This document shows, piece after piece, positions 1 to 10,332 of a stretch of DNA of 64,000 nucleotides. Under the pieces are notes generated by a model. That model was not told the origin of the DNA. It was given only the letters and a program-made list of their open reading frames with translations, and ran no database searches. The DNA is from Plantago ovata (taxonomy: Eukaryota; Streptophyta; Magnoliopsida; Lamiales; Plantaginaceae): NCBI GenBank assembly GCA_028274465.1, contig CM051458.1:27354692-27418691 (forward strand), in the 5' to 3' direction. The translations under genes were made by a program, and so were the position numbers. Positions within the stretch are counted from its first letter, which is position 1, and every line of letters starts with the position of its first letter.

Positions 1-693
1 ATCCTTCGTATAACCCGTCAGTTTCGTCTTGATTTGAGTATATGTTGGTGACTTCATTCGCCATTATTTTCTCGGTTTGTGCGGATCCATTGGCGTACTT
101 TTGAAAGACCTTCACTGCCTCTTCAACTGTACATTCTTCCAAACCTCCACACATCCCATCCACTTGAAGCCTAACTTCATCACGTAGTCCTCCAACAAAA
201 AACCAAATCAGCTCCCCATCGTCGAAACGGTGGTGGGGGCACTCACGTTTATACAGCTCAAAACGTTCATAGGTGTCACAGAACCGCTCGTATTCTCCTT
301 GCTTGAAGTGTTCGATCCGATTCCGTAGTGCAATCGTCTCATGGTAAGGCATGAAACGTGCCAAGAACTCCTCTACTACTTGGCTCCAGGTCCTCAGTGA
401 TCCTGGTGCTAACCTCGCTATCCATATCCTCGGTTCATATCCCAAAGCAAAAGGAAATAATTTCCCGCATAATTGATCCTTGGTGAACCCCTTTGCTGGA
501 ACTTTTGCTATTTCCTCTTCATAGGACCTGATGAAGCTTATCGGATTCATATCCTCTCCATCTTGAACCTCGGTATCCTTCTCACTATGGAACTTGTTAC
601 CTCATACCCCGATAAATCTTCTCCCAAGTATATAGCTGACCCCCTCCTGACTTGCGAGAACGTAGGTGTCAAGCGGGCTTTTAAGGTCGTCAT
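1..693 (-). pseudogene. Gag remnant of element A
   Basis: Minus-strand reading shows a retrotransposon gag core: a stretch around LAPGSLRTWSQVVEEF, then FKQGEYERFCDTYERF and CPHHRFDDGELI, as in plant Athila-type gags, where such helices build the capsid. It begins near 693, about 230 bases inside the primer site. It is only distantly similar to the gag of B and F, although the leader upstream is nearly the same. It is broken at least once and continues past the window start. No zinc knuckle or pol domain is reached. Confidence 0.7.
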
Positions 694-923
694 ACCTGGA
701 AATCTGTATCAGGAGTAACTCAAAACAGAAAATTAGCCTCGTTAGAAATTTCGAAAATCGAGAATATTTCTAGATATCGAATACTACTAAGGCTAGGAAT
801 GGAGAATTAGAAACAGACTAGGAAAGCAGTATCAGAGAGAGATTAAAAAGGAAAACTAAAACTAATAGAATTAGGAATTGAATGCTGAAAATATAAACAA
901 ATTAAACCGAAAAAAGGAGTATA

Positions 924-942
924 GTCCCAGGCAACGGCGCCA
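924..942 (-). other. Primer binding site of element A (tRNA-Asp)
   Basis: On the minus strand the bases three positions inside the LTR read TGGCGCCGTTGCCTGGGAC. This matches the 3' end of plant tRNA-Asp apart from one position. It primes minus-strand DNA synthesis in Athila-type elements. The leader from 694 to 923 is nearly the same as that of element B. Confidence 0.85.
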
Positions 943-945
943 ATT

Positions 946-2264
946 TGATGAACGCGCGGATGTCGTGCTCCAACGCGAACGAATCAAATAAATTTGTTAT
1001 TTAGCCAAAGGCAATTCACAACTACAACGAAAATCGTAGTGTAGAAGTAGAATGACCTCGAGTGTCGTTCTCTAAGGACTATAACTAGCTTTATCTATTT
1101 AACTAAGAATATAAAAACAACAGACGTAAAAGCAAAGGTTTTTCTAACAGATAATGGAGATTGGTGATAGTATGATCCTTCAAAGCATAACGGGTCAATA
1201 ATCATGCGTAAATTACTCGGTCTTGCATGGAGATCTTTGATCAATCAAATGTCCTGTTGCAATTATTAAGCACTACGAAGATAAAGATACTGACAAGTCA
1301 AGTTCTATTGTCCAATTGTGTTCCGTAATTATTCAACACTACGAAGATATAGATGTGCATAGGTCGACGAGGGTCCAATTGTGCATAATAATTAATACAA
1401 CATACGAGAATATAGGCTGAGCCTGATCAACGAAATAAAGCAATAACACGGAGTATAATGCGCGATATAGCCATTAGCATGATTATCTTCCCTTCGCTAA
1501 GAATTCACATACTATCACCAACGATAAGTTTAGCTACTCATAGTTGTCATGCAATCAACATAAATCTTAGAAGAAAACATGTTGAAAGATATATAAAAAT
1601 AAGTAGAATAAACTGTAAGATACAATGTTACCGAAGGTTGTCAATCTCCGAAGAATTGCGATCCTACAAGCTCCAAACTGCTATGAAAAAGTGTCTCCTA
1701 AGCTACGAACCCCCAGAACAGGCTCTGGGAAGTCCCTACCTAAAACTACAGAGAAAGGTGAGAGAATAGGTCTGGAAAAGTATGAATTTCGGAGAAAAAC
1801 TGAGCAACTATATATAGGCCTCGAAATAGTGTGGGGCGATTCACCCCACACACCGGGCGATTCGCCCGGTGTGGGGCGGTTCGCCCCACGTCCCGGGCGG
1901 TTCGCCCGGGAGTAATTTTCGCGGAATTCCGCGTTTTCGACACGTTTTTGGATTTCTTCCCCTTTTCGGACTCGGTTTCTGACTTCTAGTGGCCTTCTAA
2001 CCTCCAGATTCGACCCCTAGACTCCAAATCCTATCCGGAAACCTTCAGATCCTCCAAATAGGCTTCTGGAACACCAATTCCTTGTCAACTTAAATATAAT
2101 TTCCCGGATATTCTCGTTTTTCAACCAAAACCTGTAAAATAAAATCTAAAGGGAATCGTGACACTATTCTAATAAAATGCACTAAAATATAGCTAAATTA
2201 ACATAGAGGATAGCTAAAATAGGTGAAAAAGACTCAAATGAAAGTGTAAAATACACATTCATCA
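946..2264 (-). repeat. 5' LTR of element A
   Basis: 1319-bp LTR that begins TGATGAA and ends TTCATCA on the plus strand, abutting a primer site at 924-942. It is homologous along its length to LTRs at 4133-5393, 9072-10332, 43982-45171 and 46732-47921. The plus-strand right end (about 2130-2264) is the best conserved part across all copies. Confidence 0.9.
1808..1911 (-). promoter_or_regulatory. LTR promoter: TATA box plus dyad-symmetric cluster
   Basis: A minus-strand TATA box (CCTATATATAG, 1808-1818) sits next to a GC-rich cluster at about 1830-1911. The cluster is built of short near-palindromes such as CCGGGCGATTCGCCCGG and GGGGCGGTTCGCCCC. In element sense the cluster is immediately upstream of the TATA box. 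The same arrangement recurs in the LTRs of B, D and F. A promoter role is inferred from position. Confidence 0.6.
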
Positions 2265-2470
2265 GAACAGATCAATAGGCAGTAAAGAGTAGAGAAGGAT
2301 TTGAGTGTTTAAAGCACAAGTGAGAGTTTGATCACGTTGTTGACACACCCTTCTACTTAGCCTAAGGTCTTATATTTATAGTGTAACGCCCCAGATTTCA
2401 GAAGCTTAAAAGGGTTGAGAACGCTACTCATACCATCAAGGTGCACCTTTCTTTTCGGGAATCCACCTAG

Positions 2471-2540
2471 AAGAACTTCAGAGTTAAGCGTGCTTGCTCT
2501 GGAGCAATTATAGGATGGGTGACCCACTGGGAAGTTCCCG
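2471..2540 (+). promoter_or_regulatory. 5S-rRNA-like Pol III promoter block, Cassandra LTR 1
   Basis: The block contains GAGTTAAGCGTGCTTG and GGATGGGTGACC, matching the A-box and C-box region of plant 5S rRNA genes (internal Pol III promoter). This is the known origin of Cassandra LTRs. It is not a functional 5S gene because the rest of the 120-nt gene is not conserved. Confidence 0.85.
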
Positions 2541-2880
2541 GTGCGCGCACGAGTGAGGACAAAGTGCGCGGATTAGAAACCGTGTTGGTCTCTGGGTCCA
2601 GCATATCACCCCGGAGAGCGCCCATGAGTAACCACGCCGGCCGGATTGGTCGGGTCGTTACAATTGGTATCAGAGCCTAGATCAACCCAAAGCCCGCATC
2701 GGGTGGACGGTTGGTAAAGGTTATTGTCAGTTTGCCACCCCCACCACTTAAGGCGCTCGACGAGGACGTCGAGGCTTTAAGGGGGGTAGATTGTAACGCC
2801 CCAGATTTCAGAAGATTAAAAGGGTTGAGAACGCTACTCATACCATCAAGGTGCACCTTTCTTTTCGGGAATCCACCTAG

Positions 2881-2950
2881 AAGAACTTCAGAGTTAAGCG
2901 TGCTTGCTCTGGAGCAATTCTAGGAGTGGTGACCCACTGGGAAGTTCCCC
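2881..2950 (+). promoter_or_regulatory. 5S-rRNA-like Pol III promoter block, Cassandra LTR 2
   Basis: Second copy of the 5S-like block, in the downstream LTR. The A-box part GAGTTAAGCGTGCTTG is unchanged, while the C-box part differs slightly from LTR 1. Activity is unknown. Confidence 0.8.
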
Positions 2951-3686
2951 GTGCGCGCACGAGTGAGGACAAAGTGCGCGGATTAGAACCCGTGTTGGTC
3001 TGTGGGTCCAGCATATCACCCCGGAGAGCGCCCATGAGTAACCACGCCGGCCGGATTGGTCGGGTCGTTACATATAGTGTCTCAAGGGAGACGTTTGAAT
3101 TTCAATTTCTAAGGCTTGTACCTTAAGATGTCACTATCTTGCTTTTGTACTATCAGCAGCCCTCTTCATTTGTCTTCTTGTCTTCATGTCCTTCGCGTGT
3201 GCTAACTTTGCATTTAATGATATTTTGAATCAAATGCAAATATGAACGTTGGAGCCAAAATGCAAGTACTTCTTCAGCAAGGAGGTCACATATGTTGTCA
3301 GCAAGTGGTCAATCTCAGTTTCAGCAAACACAACCTACTCTGCCATATAGATTTTCACTTATGCAAGCTGTTGCTGAAAATCTCACTTTCTAAACCAACA
3401 TGTGCCTTTGTAGATACCATTCTCATAATTCTTCTAAGTCTTCAGTCTTCGAATTTTCCATTTTCTGAGCGGTTCTAGGTCTTCAATAGACTGTTTGTAA
3501 AAACAAAGTACATCATCAGCAAGTTTAAGAACCTAACTAGTACCTACACTAAGTATTTCAGCAAACGTTCGTCTTTTACAATGTCCTTAAAATTCTAAAT
3601 TCCTATGGACCTTAAGAGTACTAGTTACTGGACTATACTTAATTTAACATGGTTAATTCCTCATCAAAATTACAAGTTTCCTAACA

Positions 3687-3701
3687 AATTTCCCCCTTTT
3701 T
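3687..3701 (-). other. Polypurine tract of S2
   Basis: The minus strand reads AAAAAGGGGGAAATT immediately before the LTR start TGTTAGG. This is the classic Sirevirus polypurine tract used to prime plus-strand DNA synthesis, and it fixes the orientation and 3' LTR boundary of S2. The stretch 3702-3895 is noncoding. Confidence 0.85.
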
Positions 3702-4132
3702 GATGTTAGCACTCCATGGCTAAATTAATTGTTACTCTTTTAGAGGTTGCTGATGTTGAATAAATCAGTTGATTAATGCAAACATACTTGAATAATAAAT
3801 CAGTAAGCAGAAATAATTTGCATAATCGAGAACCAATAAGAGTCAAAAGGTTGATTGCTGATAGTTATCTTTCAGAAGTAAGTTTACAAGAAAGTTCACA
3901 GATAACTATTACAATCAGTACGCAAGAGAAAGGTTTTCAAGGGACTCTTTTCTATTCCAACAGAGGATTCTCTAAGAATCTCTTTTACACTCTTCTTAGC
4001 AAGAGCAGTAAATTCAACGCAGTCCTTCTCGTAATCTTCAAGTAGTTTACGGACTTCAAGTTAAATTATTCTTGCATTCTTACTGGCAGTATAGTGATAT
4101 TTTTCACCATTCATGTCTTTGTAGTGTATTAC

Positions 4133-5393
4133 TGACGAACGTGTCAGATTCAGTCAAATAAATTTGTTATTAGCCAAAGGCAATCCACAACTACAACGAA
4201 AACCGTAGTGTAAAAGTAGAATGACTCGAGTGTCGTTCTCTCAGGACTATAACTAGCTTTATCTATTTAACAAGAAAATATAAAACAGCAGATAGAAAGC
4301 AAAAGGGGGTTTCAAGCAGATAATGGAGATTGGTGATAGTATGGTCCTTCTTAACATAATGGGTCGATAATCATGCATAAATTCCTCGGTCTTGCATAGA
4401 GATCTTTGAATCAATCTAGTGTCCTGTTGCAAGTATTAAGCACTACGAAGATAATTTGGTCTGACTAGTCAACAACTAACGTCCTAATGTGTTCCGTAAT
4501 TATTCAACACTACGAAGATAATTGGTCTGATGGTCGACTAGTGTCCAATTGTGCATAATGATCAATACAACATACGAGAATTTTGGTTACAACTGATCAA
4601 CGAAATAAAGCAATGACACGGAGTATAATGCGCGATATAGCCATTAGCATGATTATCTTCCCTCGCTAAGAATTCACATACTACCACCAATGATAAGTTT
4701 AGCTACTCATAATAGGCATGCAATCAATAGAAATCATAGAAGAAAACATATTGAAAGAAGATAAAATAAGTAGATAAAAACTGTAAGATACAAAGTTACC
4801 GAAGGTTGTCAATCTCCGGATGATTGCGATCCTACGCGCTCCAATCTGCTATGAAAAAGTATCCCCTAAGCTACGGAACTCCCAGGACAGGCCCCGGGAA
4901 GTCCCTACCTAAAACTATAGAGAGAGGTGAGAAAGTAGGCTTGGAAAGATATGATTTTCGGAGAGAAAACTGAGCACTATATATAGGCCCCGAATTAACT
5001 CTGGGGCGGTTAGCCTCTGGCTGGGGCGGTTCGCCCCCCAGTTATTTCTTGGAATTTCCGCGTTTTCGACGCGGTTTTGGATTTCTTCACCTTTTCGGAC
5101 TCGGTTTTTGACTTCTGGTGGCCTTCTAACCTCCAGATTCGACCCCTAGACTCCAAATCCTATCCGGAAACCTTCAGATACTCCAAATAGGCTTCTGGAA
5201 CACCAATTCCTCGTAGACTTCAACATAATTGCCCGGAAATCTCCGAATTTCAACCAAAACCTGTAAAATAAAATCTAAAGGGAAACGTGACACTATTCTA
5301 ATAAAATATACTAAAATATAGCTAAATTAACATAGAGGATAGCTAAAATAGGTGAAAAAGACTCGAATGAAAGTGTAAAATACACATTCATCA
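4133..5393 (-). repeat. 3' LTR of element B
   Basis: 1261-bp LTR from TGACGAACG to TTCATCA on the plus strand, about 98.4% identical to 9072-10332. It holds the same TATA and GGGGCGGTT-type palindrome cluster (about 5001-5042) as other members of the family. Confidence 0.93.
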
Positions 5394-6966
5394 AACTCCC
5401 CAAACCGAACCTTTGCTTGTCCTCAAGCAACTAAGCTAGACTCTAATACAAAAAACATGCAAGACACAAAATGGAGTCTCATGCTAAATAAAATGAACTA
5501 ATCTACTGAATCTATCAAATAACATATGAACAAAAACCATATAAATCAAAGCATGAATATAGATTGAAGAATACCTCGATTGACTTATACACATCCACAT
5601 AAGCACTTATGTCAAGACAAGATAGTCTCTCGTAACATTCTCTACCTGGACCTAGTCAGTGACGACGTAATGAAGCATGCTAAGATACGAATGGTTGCCC
5701 CGTGCCTATGAAACTGAGGACTTACTGCTGTTCCACCATGTTAAGACTTTTCCTCAAAAGAGGTCGAACCAGTACTAGCTCTCATCAAACGAAGGAGGGT
5801 TCCCTATAAAAGATAACACTCCCCTATTCTACCCATCTCTTAAGTAAAATCTTAAGCTATTCACCACTTCCTGAATGGCAGGACGAGGGTGGTCTAGAAC
5901 AGATGACACTCAAGACAAAAAAGATAAAAAATAGAAAATTACAACACGATTACGATCAATACGAAAAATGGAAAACACTCAAACTTTACTAAACCGCTAT
6001 TTGGCTTTCTTTTTTGGACCCTTCTTTGCTTTTTTGGTGTCTTCTCTTTTTTTTTCTTTTTTTTCTTTCTAGATTCTTTTTTTCTTTTTCTTTTTCTGGA
6101 ATTTTTTTTTCGATTTTTTTTTAGCCAGCAGTAGCATAACAAAAAGAGAAACAAAATGACTCACACGACTTCCCCAAACCTATTCGAAAGAATAGGTTGG
6201 AGTACAAAATTTACGGAAAAGGAAAAATAAACTCACGATACGAAAATGAAAAACAGAAACAAGTCTAATGATGGTGTAACCCCCTCCCCAAACCTATTCG
6301 GAAGAATAGGTTATAAACAAAGGATCACACAACCTCACACTACCTCCTTCCTAGGCATTTAGCAATCTCAAAGCATGGTGAAGACTTGTTGCCTCTTAGG
6401 TACATAATTACTCGGGAAAATAACCATAAGACCCTAACATGCATCATCCTATTATAAAGGCCTTCGTGAACCGCAGTAGAGAAAACACCACTAAGTGATG
6501 TCGAGACTACCATGCTTAACTAAGTGCAATACATAAATGTGACAAGCCAAGCGAGAAAAACCTCAAACAAATTCATAGAGATGAAGCATACGATTAACGG
6601 CATAGTTGGTTGATCTAACCAATAAAAAAGTTCAAAAAATTCGGCAATAAACTCCATATAAAACATGCAAGACTATCCTAGGAAAGCAGTAAACGTGCAA
6701 ATCCAAAAAAATTCACGAGTTTATCATAAGCAAGATAAGTATAGAGATAACCAGCGATAAGACCCTCCCCAAACCTTAACGTCGTCGCTCGTCCCGAACG
6801 TCGAAAGTGGATCCAAGGTGAGAGCTAACGCTTGTATAAGTGACCTATAATACTCAATCAAACTCGTGAGATAAAATATAAAGCGGTAAAGAAAGCGATA
6901 AAATCTCCGGGTTGCCTCCCGGATTGCGCCATTGTTTAAAGTCTTTGACTCGACTCCTGTCCGCGC
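5394..6966 (-). other. 3' noncoding region and polypurine tract of element B
   Basis: No coding signal. In element sense it starts just after protease with a CCGGGAGGCAACCCGG hairpin (6907-6923). It then has about 0.6 kb of plain sequence, two hairpins (6291-6312 and 6177-6198, AACCTATTC stem) each followed by TTTGGGGAGG or close to it, a purine-rich run (plus-strand T-rich 6000-6120), and conserved sequence up to the polypurine tract GGTTTGGGGAG next to the LTR (5394-5410). The same order is found in E (45172-46731) and partly in C. Confidence 0.8.
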
Positions 6967-7863
6967 CTATCTCTTCTTTCTGCGGGTACTAGGCTTCCCC
7001 TTCATTGATCTCCTTTCCATGCCACGAACCTGTGAATAAGAAAGAATATAGGCTGTAAGACCACAGTAGTGAGTAGTAATATCAGGCGGTTCAGGTGGAT
7101 CAGGTATGGCTTGCAACACGTGTTGCTTGCCATCCACTTCGATAGTGCAAGTTCTTTGGTAGATATCCATCACGGAGCGTAGTTTAGTCAAGAATGTTTG
7201 CCCTAAGAGTATGACATCCCCTGTTCCAGGTGCAGACGCCGGCATAACTACAAAATTGGTGTATACAGATGCTTCACCAATCTTGACCAACACATTTTTC
7301 ACAACGCCTTCGGGTCTCACTAAGGATCCATCCGCCAGTTGCACAATAGCCCTATGGTCAGATAGTTTTCCAAGGTTACTCTTCTCAAACACATTCAAAG
7401 GGAGCACGTTCGAGTAAGATTCCGTGTCTAGTGTGGCACGGACATCTTCAAGTTCACCAATCCCGACCTTAACATCGAAACTTTGAGGGAGTGGCTCGGG
7501 ATTCTCTTGCTTCTTTCCACTCTCATCAGTACCAAGGTCCTTCTCTTCTTTCTTGGCTAGTGGAGGATCTTCATCCTTGTAACACTCGCACTTAGCAACT
7601 TGCTTAATGGTGATTTCCACTGGTTGATCTCCCACCAAGTTGATCGACATGGACCTCTCAGTGCTGCTATGTAACTTCCCTTGCTCTCTACTAGCTCTAG
7701 CTTCCAATTGATCCAGACGAGCATTGATCTTTGCCGAATCCTCCTCGTATCTCTTCAAAAACACTTGGGTGAAATCCACCAATTTCTGTAAATTATCCAT
7801 GAGAGTTGCTGACTTGGATGTAGATGCTTCGTCCTTAGGAGTAGGATTACTACGGTTTCCCAA
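6967..7863 (-). CDS. Protease-containing frame of element B
   Basis: A 298-residue minus-strand frame, a fossil part of element B. The N-terminal third is charged and helical. Residues from about 140 form a retropepsin-like domain (LEDVRATLDT, then SYSNVLPLNVF and VVMPASAPGTGDVILLGQTF), the aspartic protease fold that cleaves Gag. The Athila-like LLG-x-TFL ending fits. It is about 85% identical by eye to the plus-strand copy in element F (61672-62352). Gag lies directly upstream. No pol domains follow. Confidence 0.8.
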   Translation of the reverse strand: MGNRSNPTPKDEASTSKSATLMDNLQKLVDFTQVFLKRYEEDSAKINARLDQLEARASREQGKLHSSTERSMSINLVGDQPVEITIKQVAKCECYKDEDPPLAKKEEKDLGTDESGKKQENPEPLPQSFDVKVGIGELEDVRATLDTESYSNVLPLNVFEKSNLGKLSDHRAIVQLADGSLVRPEGVVKNVLVKIGEASVYTNFVVMPASAPGTGDVILLGQTFLTKLRSVMDIYQRTCTIEVDGKQHVLQAIPDPPEPPDITTHYCGLTAYILSYSQVRGMERRSMKGKPSTRRKKR

Positions 7864-7875
7864 GTGAACATCTTC

Positions 7876-8901
7876 TCATGCTAGATCTGATCTACACATA
7901 TGAGCCCCATGCCCATAATTCTTGCACACCCTACATACCTCGTTGGAGAGAGAAGTTCCGATTAGGCCACTTAGAGCTTTCCTCATCTGATTGGCGAAAT
8001 CTTCGAACCTATCGCCACTCACACCATTCACTTCATGCATTGGGATCTCCTGGTTTGGTGGGGCTTCAGGTCCACGCCTTCTAACCATTGCTCTTGGATC
8101 CTTGGATTGAGATCCTTTAGCAAGCCTTTCGAAACACGCCCACACATCCTCGGCGGTCTCTTCCCAGATAGTACCACGGCATTGGAGATCCACCACCTGT
8201 TGACTCTCATATGTGAGTCCATTGTAGAAGTGCTGGACAAGATCAGGAAGCCCAAAACCATGGCGTGGACACTTGTGCATGAGGTCCTTGAATCTCTCGA
8301 AAGCGGTGTAGATGGTCTCATTATAGTCCTGTTTGAATCCTGTGATTTGCGCCTTAAGCGCGGTAGTCAATGTGTGAGGAAAGTATTTCTCCATAAAAGC
8401 AGAATACACCTTGTCCCAGGTGTCTAGTGATCCGGCTTCCAGAGAGCCTAACCATGTCTTGGCTTTATCTCCAAGCCCCAAAGCAAAAACCTTCATCCTT
8501 AGCTCATCGTCCGTTATCCCTGCTCCGGGCCTTGGAAGATTGTTGATAAAGTCATCAATATCATTCAGGTATCCCATAACATCTTCCCTAGCCAACCCAT
8601 AGAACCTCGGGAGTTGCTGGTACATGCAACTTTTGATTTCCAAATCTCGAGTTGCAGCAGAAAGAACAATAGATGGACCTCTCATCAGTGCTTTGTTGGG
8701 TTGAACCCATGATTTCAGTGGTCTAGCTTCTGCCATTCCGTCGATTTCCTTGAAAAGACTAAGTAGAGATTCAGAGAAATCGGTATCCTCTATTTCCTCT
8801 AGTGCGCGCCTTTCAAGTAGTCGCCTTCTTTGGTGGTAGACTCTGTAGATCTCAGCAATTGAATCAGCAAGCGGTGTTCCTGCAGAACGTGTATGCGGCA
8901 T
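7876..8901 (-). CDS. Gag of element B
   Basis: A 341-residue open frame on the minus strand beginning MPHTRSAGTPLAD, the first ATG after the primer site leader. It has an N-terminal charged helix, a central retrotransposon gag core (GSLDTWDKVYSAFMEKYFP, FERFKDLMHKCPRHGF) and a C-terminal CCHC zinc knuckle (CRVCKNYGHGAHMC) near residue 325. Gag forms the virus-like particle and packages the RNA. Element F carries the same gag type, while A and D carry others under near-identical leaders. The frame ends just before the protease frame. Confidence 0.85.
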   Translation of the reverse strand: MPHTRSAGTPLADSIAEIYRVYHQRRRLLERRALEEIEDTDFSESLLSLFKEIDGMAEARPLKSWVQPNKALMRGPSIVLSAATRDLEIKSCMYQQLPRFYGLAREDVMGYLNDIDDFINNLPRPGAGITDDELRMKVFALGLGDKAKTWLGSLEAGSLDTWDKVYSAFMEKYFPHTLTTALKAQITGFKQDYNETIYTAFERFKDLMHKCPRHGFGLPDLVQHFYNGLTYESQQVVDLQCRGTIWEETAEDVWACFERLAKGSQSKDPRAMVRRRGPEAPPNQEIPMHEVNGVSGDRFEDFANQMRKALSGLIGTSLSNEVCRVCKNYGHGAHMCRSDLA

Positions 8902-9049
8902 ACACTATCTATAATAGACTAGGAAAGGTGATTAGAAACAGACTAGGAAAGCAGTATCAGAGAGAGATTAAAAAGGAAAAACTTAAACTAATAGAATTAG
9001 GAATCTAAAGCTGTAAATATAAACAAATTAAACAGAAAAAAGGAGTATA

Positions 9050-9068
9050 GTCCCTGGCAACGGCGCCA
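9050..9068 (-). other. Primer binding site of element B (tRNA-Asp)
   Basis: The minus strand reads TGGCGCCGTTGCCAGGGAC, complementary to the 3' end of tRNA-Asp, three bases inside the 5' LTR. The leader 8902-9049 is noncoding and nearly the same as in A. Confidence 0.88.
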
Positions 9069-9071
9069 ATT

Positions 9072-10332
9072 TGACGAACGTGTCAGATTCAGTCAAATAA
9101 ATTTGTTATTAGCCAAAGGCAATCCACAACTACAACGAAAACCGTAGTGTAGCAGTAGAATGACTCGAGTGTCGTTCTCTCAGGACTATAACTAGCTTTA
9201 TCTATTTAACAAGAAAATATAAAACAGCAGATAGAAAGCAAAAGGGGGTTTCAAGCAGATAATGGAGATTGGTGATAGTATGGTCCTTCATAACATAATG
9301 GGTCGATAATCATGCATAAATTCCTCGGTCTTGCATAGAGATCTTTGAATCAATCTAGTGTCCTGTTGCAAGTATTAAGCACTACGAAGATAATTTGGTT
9401 TGACTAGTCAACAACTAACGTCCTAATGTGTTCCGTAATTATTCAACACTACGAAGATAATTGGTCTGATGGTCGACTAGTGTCCAATTGTGCATAATGA
9501 TCAATACAACATACGAGAATTTTGGTTACAACTGATCAACGAAATAAAGCAATGACACGGAGTATAATGCGCGATATAGCCATTAGCATGATTATCTTCC
9601 CTCGCTAAGAATTCACATACTACCACCAATGATAAGTTTAGCTACTCATAATAGGCATGCAATCAATAGAAATCATAGAAGAAAACATATTGAAAGAAGA
9701 TAAAATAAGTAGATAAAAACTGTAAGATACAAAGTTACCGAAGGTTGTCAATCTCCGGATGATTGCGATCCTACGCGCTCCAATCTGCTATGAAAAAGTA
9801 TCCCCTAAGCTACGGAACTCCCAGGACAGGCCCCGGGAAGTCCCTACCTAAAACTATAGAGAGAGGTGAGAAAGTAAGCTTGGAAAGATATGATTTTCGG
9901 AGAGAAAACTCAGCACTATATATAGGCTCCGAATTAACTCTGGGGCGGTTCGCCTCTGGCTGGGGCGGTACGCCCCCCAGTTATTTCGCGGAATTTCCGC
10001 GTTTTCGACGCGGTTTTGGATTCCTTCACCTTTTCGGACTCGGTTTCTGACTTCTAGTGGCCTTCTAACCTCCAGATTCGACCCCTAGACTCCAAATCCT
10101 ATCCGGAAACCTTCAGATACTCCAAATAGGCTTCTGGAAAACAAATTCCTTGTAGACTTCAATATAATTGCCCGGAAATCTCCGAATTTCAACCAAAACC
10201 TGTAAAATAAAATCTAAAGGGAAACGTGACACTATTCTAATAAAATGTACTAAAATATAGCTAAATTAACATAGAGGATAGCTAAAATAGGTGAAAAAGA
10301 CTCGAATGAAAGTGTAAAATACACATCCATCA
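9072..10332 (-). repeat. 5' LTR of element B
   Basis: 1261-bp LTR, pair of 4133-5393. The TATA box CTATATATAGG lies at 9916-9926 (minus) and the palindromic GC cluster at 9940-9982, upstream of the TATA box in element sense. The plus-strand right half matches the LTRs of A, D and F. Confidence 0.93.

Larger units (their letters stand above)
1..2264 (-). mobile_element. Element A: left-truncated Athila-like LTR element
   Basis: Minus-strand Ty3/gypsy-type fossil cut by the window edge. In its own sense it has a 5' LTR (2264 to 946, TG...CA ends), an Asp-tRNA primer site (942 to 924), a short leader and the start of a gag gene running off the left edge. The LTR ends exactly where Sirevirus LTR sequence resumes at 2265, so A inserted into that LTR. 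Its partner LTR and target duplication lie outside the window. Leader and LTR are close to those of elements B, D and F, but the gag differs. The coding part carries at least one break. The Athila-like call rests on the tRNA-Asp site and gag style and is an inference. Confidence 0.8.
2382..3072 (+). mobile_element. Cassandra TRIM, complete
   Basis: 691-bp miniature LTR element with two 281-bp LTRs (2382-2662 and 2792-3072) that start TGTAACGCCCC and end GTCGTTACA. The internal region is only 129 bp, with an initiator-Met primer site (TGGTATCAGAGCCTAGAT, from 2665) and a polypurine tract (AAGGGGGGTAGA, from about 2779). A TATAG duplication flanks it at 2377-2381 and 3073-3077. The LTRs contain 5S-rRNA-like sequence, the hallmark of Cassandra. 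It encodes nothing and must be mobilised in trans. About 7 differences between the LTRs suggest an insertion around 1 My old. It looks whole. Confidence 0.95.
2265..3686 (-). repeat. 3' LTR remnant of S2, split by Cassandra
   Basis: Sequence from 2265 to 2381 and from 3073 to 3686 aligns in order with 34142-34912, the matching part of the S1 LTR. Shared stretches include the one around GTGAGAGTTTGATCACG and the terminal AAGTTTCCTAACA. The other end of the LTR is displaced by element A and lies outside the window. The Cassandra insertion at 2382 falls in the TATA-like stretch of this LTR (TATTTATAG). Confidence 0.8.
4133..10332 (-). mobile_element. Element B: complete non-autonomous gag-protease LTR element
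   Basis: 6200-bp minus-strand element with two 1261-bp LTRs (9072-10332 at its 5' end, 4133-5393 at its 3' end), flanked by ATTAC at 4128-4132 and 10333-10337. It has a tRNA-Asp primer site, a gag gene, a protease frame, about 1.5 kb of noncoding 3' region and a polypurine tract. No reverse transcriptase, RNase H or integrase is present, and the space would not hold them. It therefore resembles TR-GAG or LARD-type dependents of an Athila-like partner. About 20 LTR differences (1.6%) suggest an insertion near 0.6 My ago. It looks structurally whole, with about one coding break. Confidence 0.92.

Noticed and set aside
1830-1911. CRISPR-like repeats
   Set aside because: Short dyads without regular spacers, in a plant LTR. 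The genome is eukaryotic.
2471-2950. 5S rRNA gene cluster
   Set aside because: Only the internal promoter part of 5S is kept, within paired LTRs with primer site and target duplication. This is Cassandra, not rDNA.
5939-6154. Lysine/arginine-rich small protein on the minus strand
   Set aside because: It is the translation of a plus-strand T-rich run in the 3' noncoding region of element B. The same run is in E and C without a conserved frame.
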